The notes beneath the pieces are model-generated. The model searched no databases and was not told where the DNA came from. It saw only the letters and a list, made by a program, of their open reading frames with translations. From contig CATIUR010000001.1 of the NCBI GenBank assembly GCA_949592205.1, positions 405,569,250 through 405,633,249 on the forward strand: a stretch of 64,000 nt of DNA. The letters are read 5' to 3'. Source of the stretch: Helichrysum umbraculigerum. Its lineage: Eukaryota > Streptophyta > Magnoliopsida > Asterales > Asteraceae. The position numbers were made by a program, and so were the translations under genes. Shown piece after piece: positions 47,931-60,821 of this stretch (its first letter is position 1; each line of letters begins with the position of its first letter).

Positions 47931-48378
47931 TGTTGATACATGATTGTGTGTCTGTCAGTTGGTCTATTGAGTTGTAAGTGTCGTTAGTTAGTTTTATTAG
48001 AAAAGTTATTTTCTGTATTTGCGACACTTAAGTTTAGCTTTAGGCGACACTTGCCCTAGTGACGCATAGCGACACTTAGGTAAGTGACGCATGAGGGCGG
48101 CGACATGCGACACTTCCCAAGTGACGCATGTCTGCCGATTTTGTTAGTATAAATTGAAACCTACGGGTTTTCGGCTAGGGTTGACGAAACCCTAGCACCA
48201 TTTGTCGACTAAGCACTTCTGTAAACAGTTCCAATACGATTTACAAGCTAATATACTCGTTTACTTTGATTAATCATTGTTTTCGGTTTGAGTTTATTAC
48301 TTGTTTGTGTAATTGATTGATTCCGCCAATCTATTACTATCGATCAACACTCAGATCCACATCCAGGGGGCACTCTCA
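47931..48378 (+). repeat. 3' LTR (448 bp)
   Basis: It is identical in length to the 5' LTR with one difference seen by eye (CCTACGGG here, CCTACGAG there). It starts TGTTGATACATG, ends CACTCTCA, and is followed by the GAAGA duplication at 48379-48383. Confidence 0.97.
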
Positions 48379-51300
48379 GAAGATGATAAATGAACTAGTA
48401 AGTGAAGCCATGATTGATTTCGCGTTATCTCTAACACTTAAAAAAAAAAAAAAAAACCTTAATCGGAAAAAAGTAGCAAAACGCGATATGATTTTGTGTA
48501 AGATTAAATGAGGAGAAAAAATAGTATACGGTGTGGATATTTTCATCTAAACAAAATTTAACACACCAATACAGACAACAAATAAGAAATTTTGGCATCA
48601 TTTTGAAAAAATTGTTAAAAATTAGTGTCATAAAAAAAAAGTAGCAAAGAAACCATGTGATTATGCTGGATAATATGTATGAGGTTATTTTGGAGCAAAA
48701 TTTAGAAAGTTATGTTATAATTGTGAAAGATTTGGAGATGATAAATGAACTAGTAAGAGAAGCCATGATTGATTTCGCGTTATCTCCAACACTTAAAAAA
48801 AAAAAAAACCTTAATCGGAAAAAAGTAGCAAAACACGATACGATTTTATGTAAGGTTAAATGAGGAGAAAAAAGAGCATACGGTGTGGATATTTGCATCT
48901 AAACAAAAGTTAACACACCAATATAGACAACAAATAAGAAATTTTGGCATCATATTAAAAAAATTGTTAAAAAATCGTGTCAAAAAAAAAAGTAGCAAAG
49001 AAACCGTACGATTATGCTAGATAATATGTATAAGGTTAAATTGGAGCAAAATTTAGAAAGTGGTGTTATAATTGTGAAAGATTTGGAGATGATAAATGAA
49101 CTAGTAAGTGAAGCCACGATTGATTTCACGTTATCTCCAACACTTAAAAAAAAAAAAACCTTAACCGAAAAAAAGTAGCAAAACTCGATACGATTTTGTG
49201 TAAGATTAAATCAGGAGAAAAAATAGTATACTGTGTGTATATTTTCATCTAAACAAAATTTAACACACCAATACCGACAACAAATAAGAAATTTTGGCAT
49301 CATTTTGAAAAAATTGTTAAAAACTGGTGTCATCAAAAAAAAGTAACAAAAAACCATACGATTATGATAGATAATATGTATGAGGTTAAATTGGAGCAAA
49401 ATTTTGAAAGTGGTGTTATAATTGTGAAAGATTTGGAGATGATAAATGAACTAGTAAGTGAAGCAATGATTGAATTCGCGTTAACTCCAACACTTAATAA
49501 AAAAAACCAAAAACAAAAAAACAAAAAACCTTAATCGGAAAAAAGTAGCAAAACACGATACGATTTTATGTAAGGTTAAATGAGGAGAAAAAAGAGCATA
49601 CGGTGTGGATATTTTCATCTAAACAAAAGTTAACACACCAATATAGACAACAAATAAGAAATTTTGGCATCATATTAAAAAAATTGTTAAAAAATCGTGT
49701 CAAAAAAAAAGTAGCAAAGAAACCATACGATTATGCTAGATAATATGTATAAGGTTAAATTGGAGCAAAATTTAGAAAGTGGTGTTATAATTGTGAAAGA
49801 TTTGGAGATGATAAATGAACTAGTAAGTGAAGCCACGATAGATTTCGCATTATCTACAACACTTAAAAAATAATAATTAAAAAAAATTTTAATCGGAAAA
49901 AAGTAGCAAAACGCGATACGATTTTGTGTAAGATTAAATAAGTAGAAAAAAGAGTATACGGTGTGGATATTTGTATCTAAACCAAATTTGACACACCAAT
50001 ACAGACAACAAATAAGAAATATTGGCATCATTTTGAAAAAATTGTTAAAAACTGGTGTCATAAAAAAAAGTAACAAAGAAACCATACGATTATGCTAGAT
50101 AATATGTATGAGGTTAAATTGGAGCAAAATTTAGAAAGTTGTGCTATAATTGTGAAAGATTTGGATATCATAGATGAACTAGTAAGTGAAGCCACGATTG
50201 ATTTCGCGTTATCTCTAACACTTAAAAAAAAAAAACCTGAATCGGAAAATAGTAGCAAAACGCAATACGATTTTGTGTAAGATTAAATGAGGAGAAAAAA
50301 GAGTATACGGTGTGGATATTTGCATCTAAACAAAAGTTAACACACCAATATAGAAAACAAATAAGAAATTTTGGCATCATTTTAAAAAAAATTGTTAAAA
50401 ATTGGTGTCATAAAAAAAAGTAGCAAAAAAACCATACGATTATGCTAGATAATATGTATGATGTTAAATTGGAGAAAATTTTTGAAAGTGGTGTTATAAT
50501 TGTGAAAGATTTGAAGATGATAAATGAACTAGTAAGTGAAGCCATGATTGATTTCGCGTTATCTCCAACACTTAAAAAAAAAAAAAAAAACCTTAATCGG
50601 AAAAAAGTAGCAAAACGCGATATGATTTTGTGTAAGATTAAATGAGGAGAAAAAATAGTATACGGTGTGGATATTTTCATCTAAACAAAATTTAACACAC
50701 CAATACAGACAACAAATAAGAAATTTTGGCATCATTTTGAAAAAATTGTTAAAAATTAGTGTCATAAAAAAAAAGTAGCAAAGAAACCATGTGATTATGC
50801 TGGATAATATGTATGAGGTTATTTTGGAGCAAAATTTAGAAAGTTATGTTATAATTGTGAAAGATTTGGAGATGATAAATGAACTAGTAAGAGAAGCCAT
50901 GATTGATTTCGCGTTATCTCCAACACTTAAAAAAAAAAAAAAATCTTAATCGGAAAAAAGTAGCAAAACACGATACGATTTTATGTAAGGTTAAATGAGG
51001 AGAAAAAAGAGCATACGGTGTGGATATTTGCATCTAAACAAAAGTTAACACACCAATATAGACAACAAATAAGAAATTTTGGCATCATATTAAAAAAATT
51101 GTTAAAAAATCGTGTCAAAAAAAAAAGTAGCAAAGAAACCGTACGATTATGCTAGATAATATGTATAAGGTTAAATTGGAGCAAAATTTAGAAAGTGGTG
51201 TTATAATTGTGAAAGATTTGGAGATGCTAAATGAACTAGTAAGTGAAGACATGATTGATTTCGCATTATCTCCAACACTTAAAAAATAAAAAAATAATTA

Positions 51301-54300
51301 AAAAAAATTATAATCGGAAAAAAGTAGCAAAACGCGATACGATTTTTTGTAAGATTAAATGAGTAGAAAAAAGAGTATACGGTGTGGATATTTGTATCTA
51401 AACCAAATTTGACACAACAATACAGACAACAAATAAGAAATATTGGCATCATTTTGAAAAAATTGTTAAAAACTGGTGTCATAAAAAAAAGTAACAAAGA
51501 AACCATACGATTATGCTAGATAATATGTACGAGGTTAAATTGGAGCAAAATTTAGAAAGTTATGCTATAATTGTGAAAGATTTGGAGATCATAGATGAAC
51601 TAGTAAGTGAAGCCACGATTGATTTCGCGTTATCTCTAACACTTAAAAAAAAAAAAAAACCTGAATCGGAAAATAGTAGCAAAACGCAATACGATTTTGG
51701 GTAAGATTAAATGAGGAGAAAAAAGAGAATACGGTATGGATATTTGCATCTAAACAAAAGTTAACACACCAATATAGAAAACAAATAAGAAATTTTGGCA
51801 TCATTTTAAAAAAATTGTTAAAAATTGGTGTCATAAAAAAAAGTAGCAAAGAAACCATACGATTATGCTAGATAATATGTATGATGTTAAAGTGGAGAAA
51901 AATTTTGAAAGTGGTGTTATAATTGTGAAAGATTTGGAGATGATAAATGAACTAGTAAGTGAAGCCATGATTGATTTCGCGTTATCTCCAACACTTAAAA
52001 AAAAAAAAAACCTTAATCGGAAAAAAGTAGCAAAACACGATATGATTTTGTGTAAGATTAAATGAGGAGAAAAAATAGTATACGGTGTGGATATTTTCAT
52101 CTAAACAAAATTTAACACACCAATACAGACAACAAATAAGAAATTTTGGCATCATTTTGAAAAAATTGTTAAAAATTAGTGTCATAAAAAAAAAGTAGCA
52201 AAGAAACCATGTGATTATGCTGGATAATATGTATGAGGTTATTTTGGAGCAAAATTTAGAAAGTTATGTTATAATTATGAAAGATTTGGAGATGATAAAT
52301 GAACTAGTTAGTGAAGCCATGACTGATTTCGCGTTATCTCCAACACTTAAAAAAAAAAAAAACCTTAATCGGAAAAAAGTAGCAAAACGCGATATGATTT
52401 TGTGTAAAATTAAATGAGGAGAAAAAATAGTATACGGTGTGGATATTTTCATCTAAACAAAATTTAACACACCAATACAGACAACAAATAAGAAATTTTG
52501 GCATCATTTTGAAAAAATTGTTAAAAATTAGCGTCATAAAAAAAAAGTAGCAAAGAAACTATGTGATTATGCTGGATAATATGTATGAGGTTAAATTGGA
52601 GCAAAATTTAGAAAGTGGTGTTATAATTGTGAAAGATTTGGAGATGATAAATGAACTAGTAAGTGAAGCCACGATTGATTTCGCATTATCTCCAACACTT
52701 AAAAAATAAAAAAATAATTAAAAAAAAATTTTATCGGAAAAAAGTAGCAAAACGCGATACGATTTTGTGTAAGATTAAATGAGTAAAAAAAAGAGTATAC
52801 GGGGTGGATATTTGTATCTAAACAAAATTTGACACACCAATACAGACAACAAATAAGAAATTTTGGCATCATTTTGAAAAAATTGTTAAAAACTGGTGTC
52901 ATCAAAAAAAGGAAACAAAGAAACCATACGATTATGCTAGATAATATGTATGAGGTTAAATTGGAGCAAAATTTAGTAAGTTGTGCTATAATTGTGAAAG
53001 ATTTGGAGATTATAGATGAACTAGTAAGTGAAGCCACTATTGATTTCGCGTTATCTCCAACACTTAAAAAAAAAAAACCTTAATCGGAAAAAAGTAGCAA
53101 AACGCGATACGATTTTGTGTAAGATTAAATGAGGAGAAAAAAGAGTATACGGTGTGGATATTTGCATCTAAACAAAAGTTAACACACCAATATAGAAAAC
53201 AAATAAGAAATTTTGGCATCATTTTAAAAAAATTGTTAAAAATTGGTGTCATAAAAAAAAGTAGTAAAGAAACTATACGATTATACTAGATAATATGTAT
53301 GAGGTTAAATTGGGGCAAAATTTAGAAAGTGGTGTTATAATTGTGAAAGATTTGGAGATGATAAATGAACTAGTAAGTGAAGCCACGATTGATTTCGCAT
53401 TATCTCCAACACTTAAAAAATAAAAAAAATAATAGAAAAAAACTTTTATCGGAAAAAAGTAGCAAAACGCGATACGATGTTGTGTAAGATTAAATGAGTA
53501 GAAAAAAGAGTATACGGTGTGGATATTTGTATCTAAACAAAATTTGACACACCAATACAGACAACAAATAAGAAATTTTGGCATCATTTTGAAAAAATTG
53601 TTAAAAACTGGTGTCATCAAAAAAAGGAAACAAAGAAACCATACGATTATGCTAGATAATATGTATGAGGTTAAATTGGAGCAAAATTTAGTAAGTTGTG
53701 CTATAATTGTGAAAGATTTGGAGATGATAGATGAATTAGTAAGTGAAGCCACTATTGATTTCGCGTTATCTCTAACACTTAAAAAATAAAAAAACCTTAA
53801 TCGAAAAAGGTTGCAAAACGTGATACGATTTTGTGTAAGATTAAATGAGGAGAAAAAAGAATATACGGTGTGGATATTTGCATCTAAACAAAAGTTAACA
53901 CACCAATATAGACAACAAATAAGATATTTTGGCATCATTTTAAAAAAATTGTTAAAAATTAGTGTCATAAAAAAAAGTAGCAAATAAACCATGCGATTAT
54001 GATGGATAATATGTATGAGGTTAAATTGGAGCAAAATTTAGAAAGTTGTGCTATAATTGTGAAAGATTTGGAGATGATAGATGAACTAGTAAGTGAAGCC
54101 ACTATTGATTTCGCGTAATCTCTAACACTTAAAAAAAAAAACCTTAATCGGAAAAAAGTAGCAAAACGCGATACGATTTTGTGTAAGATTAAATGAGGAG
54201 AAAAAAGAGTATACGGTGTGGATATTTGCATCTAAACAAAAGTTAACACACCAATATAGAAAACAAATAAGAAATTTTGGCATCATTTTAAAAAAATTGT

Positions 54301-57300
54301 TAAAAATTGGTGTCATAAAAAAAAGTAGTAAAGAAACTCTACGATTATACTAGATAATATGTATGAGGTTAAATTGGAGCAAAATTTAGAAAGTGGTGTT
54401 ATAATTGTGAAAGATTTGGAGATGATAAATGAACTAGTAAGTGAAGCCACGATTGATTTCGCATTATCTCCAACACTTAAAAAATAAAAAAAATAATAAA
54501 AAAAAACTTTTATCGGAAAAAAGTAGCAAAACGCGATACGATTTTGTGTAAGATTAAATGAGTAGAAAAAAGAGTATACGGTGTAGATATTTGTATCTAA
54601 ACAAAATTTGACACACCAATACAGACACAAATAAGAAATTTTGGCATCATTTTGAAAAAATTGTTAAAAACTGGTGTCATCAAAAAAAGGAAACAAAGAA
54701 ACCATACGATTATGCTAGATAATATGTATGAGGTTAAATTGGAGCAAAATTTAGTAAGTTGTGCTATAATTGTGAAAGATTTGGAGATGATAGATGAACT
54801 AGTAAGTGAAGCCACTATTGATTTCGCGTTATCTCTAACACTTAAAAAAAAAAAAAACCTTAATCGGAAAAAAGTAGCAAAACGCGATACGATTTTGTGT
54901 AAGATTAAATGAGGAGAAAAAAGAGTATACGGTGTGGATATTTGCATCTAAACAAAAGTTAACACACCAATATAGAAAACAAATAAGAAATTTTGGCATC
55001 ATTTTAAAAAAATTGTTAAAAATTGGTGTCATAAAAAAAAGTAGTAAAGAAACTATACGATTATACTAGATAATATGTATGAGGTTAAATTGGAGCAAAA
55101 TTTAGAAAGTGGTGTTATAATTGTGAAAGATTTGGAGATGATAAATGAACTAGTAAGTGAAGCCACGATTGATTTCGCATTATCTCCAACACTTAAAAAA
55201 TAAAAAAAATAATAGAAAAAAACTTTTATCGGAAAAAAGTAGCAAAACGCGATACGATTTTGTGTAAGATTAAATGAGTAGAAAAAAGAGTATACGGTGT
55301 GGATATTTGTATCTAAACAAAATTTGACACACCAATACAGACAACAAATAAGAAATTTTGACATCATTTTGAAAAAATTGTTAAAAACTGGTGTCATCAA
55401 AAAAAGGAAACAAAGAAACCATACGATTATGCTAGATAATATGTATGAGGTTAAATTGGAGCAAAATTTAGTAAGTTGTGCTATAATTGTGAAAGATTTG
55501 GAGATGATAGATGAACTAGTAAGTGAAACCACTATTGATTTCGCGTTATCTCTAACACTTAAAAAATAAAAAAACCTTAATCGAAAAAGGTTGCAAAACG
55601 CGATACGATTTTGTGTAAGATTAAATGAGGATAAAAAAGAATATACGGTGTGGATATTTGCATCTAAACAAAAGTTAAAACACCAATATAGACAACAAAT
55701 AAGATATTTTGGCATCATTTTAAAAAAATTGTTAAAAATTAGTGTCATAAAAAAAAGTAGCAAAGAAACCATGCGATTATGCTGGATAATATGTATGAGG
55801 TTAAATTGGAGCAAAATTTAGAAAGTTGTGCTATAATTGTGAAAGATTTGGAGATGATAGATGAACTAGTAAGTGAAGCCACTATTGATTTCGCGTTATC
55901 TCTAACACTTTAAAAAAAAAAAAACCTTAATCGGAAAAAAGTAGCAAAACGCGATACGATTTTGTGTAAGATTAAATGAGGAGAAAAAAGGGTATACGGT
56001 GTGGATATTTGCATCTAAACAAAAGTTAACACACCAATAGAAAACAAATAAGAAATTTTGGCATCATTCTAAAAAAATTGTTAAAAATTGGTGTCATAAA
56101 AAAAAGTAGTAAAGAAACTATACGATTATACTAGATAATATGTATGAGGTTAAATTGGAGCAAAATTTAGAAAGTGGTGTAATAATTGTGAAAGATTTGG
56201 AGATGATAAATGAACTAGTAAGTGAAGCCACGATTGATTTCGCATTATCTCCAACACTTAAAAAATAAAAAAATAATAAAAAATAACTTTTATCGGAAAA
56301 AAGTAGCAAAACGCGATACGATTTTGTGTAAGATTAAATGAGTAGAAAAAAGAGTATACGGTGTGGATATTTGTATCTAAACAAAATTTGACACACCAAT
56401 ACAGACAACAAATAAGAAATTTTGGCATCATTTTGAAAAAATTGTTAAATACTGGTGTCATAAAAAAAAATAACAAAGAAACCACGATTATGCTAGATAA
56501 TATGTATGAGGTTAAATTGGAGCAAAATTTAGAAAGTTGTGTTATAATTGTGAAAGATTTGGAGATGATATATGAACTAGTAAGTGAAGCCACGATTGAT
56601 TTCGTTTTATCTCTAACACTTAAAAAAAAAAAAAAAAACCTTAATCGGAAAAAAGTAGCAAAACGCGATACGATTTTGTGTAAGATTAAATGAGGAGAAA
56701 AAAGAGTATACGGTGTGGATATTTGCATCTAAACAAAAGTTAACACACCAATATAGAAAACAAATAAGAAATTTTGGCATCATTTTAAAAAAATTGTTAA
56801 AAACTGGTGTCATAAAAAAAAGTAGTAAAGAAAACTATACGATTATACTAGATAATATGTATGAGGTTAAATTGGAGCAAAATTTAGAAAGTGGCGTTAT
56901 AATTGTGAAAGACTTGGAGATGATAAATGAACTAGTAAGTGAAGCCACGATTGATTTCGCATTATCTCCAACACTTAAAAAATAAAAAAATAATAAAAAA
57001 AACTTTTATCGGAAAAAAGTAGCAAAACGCGATACGATTTTGTGTAAGATTAAATGAGTAGAAAAAAGAGTATACGGTGTGGATATTTGTATCTAAACAA
57101 AATTTGACACACCAATACAGACAACAAATAAGAAATTTTGGCATCATTTTGAAAAAATTGTTAAAAACTGGTGTCATCAAAAAAAGGAAACAAAGAAACC
57201 ATACGATTATGCTAGATAATATGTATGAGGTTAAATTGGAGCAAAATTTAGTAAGTTGTGCTATAATTGTGAAAGATTTGGAGATGATAGATGAACTAGT

Positions 57301-60300
57301 AAGTGAAGCCACTATTGATTTCGCGTTATCTCTAACACTTAAAAAAAAAAAAAACCTTAATCGAAAAAGGTTGCAAAACGCGATACTATTTTGTGTAAGA
57401 TTAAATGAGGAGAAAAAAGAATATACGGTGTGGATATTTGCATCTAAACAAAAGTTAACACACCAATATGGACAACAAATAAGATATTTTGGCATCATTT
57501 TAAAAAAATTGTTAAAAATTAGTATCATAAAAAAAAATAGCAAAGAAACCATGCGATTATGCTGGATAATATGTATGAGGTTAAATTGGAGCAAAATTTA
57601 GAAAGTTGTGCTATAATTGTGAAAGATTTGGAGATGATAGATGAACTAGTAAGTGAAGCCACTATTGATTTCGCGTTATTTCTAACACTTAAAAAAAAAA
57701 AACCTTAATCGGAAAAAAGTAGCAAAACGCGATACGATTTTGTGTAAGATTAAATGAGGAGAAAAAAGATTATACGGTGTGGATATTTGCATCTAAACAA
57801 AAGTTAACACACCAATATAGAAAACAAATAAGAAATTTTGGCATCATTTTAAAAAAATTGTTAAAAATTGGTGTCATAAAAAAAAGTAAGAAAGAAACCA
57901 TACGATTATGCTAGATAATATGTATGAGGTTAAATTGGAGCAAAATTTAGAAAGTTGTGTTATAATTGAGAAAGATTTGGAGATGATAGATGAACTAGTA
58001 AGTGAAGCCGTGATTGATTTTGCGTTATCTCTAACACTTAAAAAAAAAAAAAAACCTTAATCGAAAAAGGTTGCAAAACGCGATACGATTTTGTGTAAGA
58101 TTAAATGAGGAGAAAAAAGAATATGCGGTGTGGATATTTGCATCTAAACAAAAGTTAACACACCAATATAGACAACAAATAAGATATTTTGGCATCATTT
58201 TAAAAAAATTGTTAAAAATTAGTGTCATAAAAAAAAGTAGCAAAGAAACCATGCGATTATGCTGGATAATATGTATGAGGTTAAATTGGTACAAAATTTA
58301 GAAAGTTGTGCTATAATTGTGAAAGATTTGGAGATGATAGATGAACTAGTAAGTGAAGCCATGATTGATTTTGCGTTATCTCTAACACTTAAAAAAAAAA
58401 AAAAACCTTAATGTAAAAGGTTGCAAAACGCGATACAATTTTGTGTAAGATTAAATGAGGAGAAAAAAGAATATACGGTGTGGATATTTGCATCTAAACA
58501 AAAGTTAACACACCAATATAGACAACAAATAAGATATTTTGGCATCATTTTAAAAAAATTGTTAATAATTAGTGTCATAAAAAAAAGTAGCAAAGAAACC
58601 ATGCGATTATGCTGGATAATATGTATGAGGTTAAATTGGTACAAAATTTAGAAAGTTGTGCTATAATTGTGAAAGATTTGGAGATGATAGATGAACTATT
58701 AAGTGAAGCCACTATTGATTTCGCGTTATCTCTAACACTTAAAAAAAAAAAAAACCTTAATCGGAAAAAAGTAGCAAAACGCGATACGATTTTGTGTAAG
58801 ATTAAATGAGGAGAAAAAATAGTATACGGTGTGGATATTTGCATCTAAACAAAAGTTAACACACCAATATAGAAAACAAAAAAGAAATTTTGGCATCATT
58901 TTAAAAAAATTGTTAAAAATTGGTGTCATAAAAAAAAGTAAGAAAGAAACCATACGATTATGCTAGATAATATGTATGAGGTTAAATTGGGGCAAAATTT
59001 AGAAAGTTGTGTTATAATTGAGAAAGATTTGGAGATGTTAAATGAACTAGTAAGTGAAGCCATGATTGATTTTGCGTTATCTCCAACACTTAAAAAAAAA
59101 AAAAAAACCTTAATCGGAAAAAAGTAGCAAAACGCGATACGATTTTGTGTAAGATTAAATGAGGAGAAAAAATAGTATACGGTGTGGATATTTTCATCTA
59201 AACAAAATTTAACACACCAATACAGACAACAAATAAGAAATTTTGGCATCATTTTGAAAAAATTATTAAAAACTGGTGTCATCAAAAAAAAGTAACAAAG
59301 AAACCATACGATTATGCTAGATAATATGTATGAGGTTAAATTAGAGCAAAATTTTGAAAGTGGTGTTATAATTGTGAAAGATTTGGAGATGATAAATGAA
59401 CTAGTAAGTGAAGCCATGATTGATTTCGCGTTATCTCCAACACTTAAAAAAAAAAAAAACCTTAATCGGAAAAAAGTAGCAAAACGCGATACGATTTTGT
59501 GTAAGATTAAATGAGGAGAAAAAATAGTATACGGTGAAGATATTTTCATCTAAACAAAATTTAACACACCAATACAGACAACAAATAAGAAATTTTGGCA
59601 TCATTTTGAAAAAATTGTTAAAAACAGGTGTCATAAAAAAAAGTAGCAAAGAAACCATACGATTATGCTAGATAATATGTATGAGGTCAAATTGTAACAA
59701 ACTTTAGAAAGTGGTGTTATAATTGTGAAAGATTTGGAGATGATAAATGAACTAGTAAGTGAAGCCACGATTGATTTCACGTTATCTCCAACACTTAAAA
59801 AAAAAAAAAACCTTAACCGAAAAAAAGTAGCAAAACTCGATACGATTTTGTGTAAGATTAAATCAGGAGAAAAAATAGTATACTGTGTGTATATTTTCAT
59901 CTAAACAAAATTTAACACACCAATACCGACAACAAATAAGAAATTTTGGCATCATTTTGAAAAAATTGTTAAAAACTGGTGTCATCAAAAAAAAGTAACA
60001 AAAAACCATACGATTATGATAGATAATATGTATGAGGTTAAATTGGAGCAAAATTTTGAAAGTGGTGTTATAATTGTGAAAGATTTGGAGATGATAAATG
60101 AACTAGTAAGTGAAGCAATGATTGAATTCGCGTTATCTTCAACACTTAAGAAAAAAAACAAAAAACAAAAAAACAAAAATCCTTAATCGGAAAAAAGTAG
60201 CAAAACACGATATGATTTTATGTAAGGTTAAATGAGGAGAAAAAAGAGCATACGGTGTGGATATTTGCATCTAAACAAAAGTTAACACACCAATATAGAC

Positions 60301-60327
60301 AACAAATAAGAAATTTTGGCATCATAT
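48379..60327. repeat. Satellite array, block 4 (about 34 monomers)
   Basis: The array resumes in phase after the GAAGA duplication and runs to the LTR of element 2, stopping in the word GGCATCATAT. It is the most regularly organised part of the satellite, with a three-fold 1,780-bp repeat at about 52.5-57.9 kb. No gene is seen. Some monomers near 57.4-58.7 kb share the ATTAGTGTCATAAAAAAAAG and AAAAGGTTGCAAAACG variants and form a local run of similar copies. Confidence 0.96.
52560..57900. repeat. Five-monomer higher-order repeat, three copies, period 1,780 bp
   Basis: Linkers of the A-TAAAAAAATAAT type occur at about 52710, 53425, 54490, 55205, 56270 and 56985, spacing 2-3-2-3-2 monomers and repeating every 1,780 bp. 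Equivalent long antisense frames end at 54034, 55814 and 57594, each exactly 1,780 bp apart. CATCAAAAAAAGGAAACAAAG (53616, 55396, 57176) keeps the same register. Copy edges are arbitrary. Confidence 0.88.
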
Positions 60328-60777
60328 TGAAAGTGCCCCCTGGATGTGGATCTAAGTGTTGATCGATAGTAATAGATTGGCGGAATCAATCAATTACACA
60401 AACAAGTAATAAACTCAAAACGAAAACAATGATTAATCAAAGTAAACGAGTATATTAGCTTGTAAATCATATTGGAACTGTTTACAGAAGTGCTTAGTCG
60501 ACAAATGGTGCTAGGGTTTCGTCAACCCTAGCCGAAAACCCGTAGGTTTCAATTTATACTAAAACAAAATCGGCAGACATGCGTCACTTGGGAAGTGTCG
60601 CATGTCGCCGCCCTCATGCGTCACTTACCTAAGTGTCGCTATGCGTCACTAAGGCAAGTGTCGCCTAATGCTAAACTTAAGTGTCGCAAATACAGAAAAT
60701 GACTTTTCTAATAAAACTAACTAACGACACTTACAACTCAATAGACCAACTGACAGACACACAAACATGTATCAACA
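60328..60777 (-). repeat. 3' LTR of element 2 (450 bp)
   Basis: On the minus strand it starts TGTTGATACATG and ends GGGGGCACTTTCA. About ten differences and a 2-bp insertion (GTTTTAGTATAAAT) separate it from the LTRs of element 1, so it is a sister copy and not a product of the same insertion. Confidence 0.95.
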
Positions 60778-60788
60778 AACTCCCCCGT
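60778..60788 (-). other. Polypurine tract of element 2
   Basis: On the minus strand ACACGGGGGAGTT lies against the LTR start, as at 47920-47930 in element 1. Confidence 0.85.
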
Positions 60789-60821
60789 GTCTTCAGCTTG
60801 GTCTTCAAAAACATCTTCAGT

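Larger units (their letters stand above)
37065..48378 (+). mobile_element. Complete Sirevirus-like Ty1/copia retrotransposon (11,314 bp)
   Basis: The order is 5' LTR (448 bp), initiator-Met primer site, leader with short palindromic motifs, intact gag-pol in the copia order (protease, integrase, reverse transcriptase, RNase H), about 2.2 kb of spacer with an internal promoter-like segment, an 867-aa second ORF, polypurine tract and 3' LTR (448 bp). The second ORF behind pol, large size and motif-rich noncoding regions match what is known of Sireviruses. All parts needed for autonomy appear unbroken. The two LTRs differ at one position by eye (A at 37298, G at 48164), so the insertion is recent. 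It sits in the satellite in + orientation with a GAAGA duplication. Confidence 0.95.
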
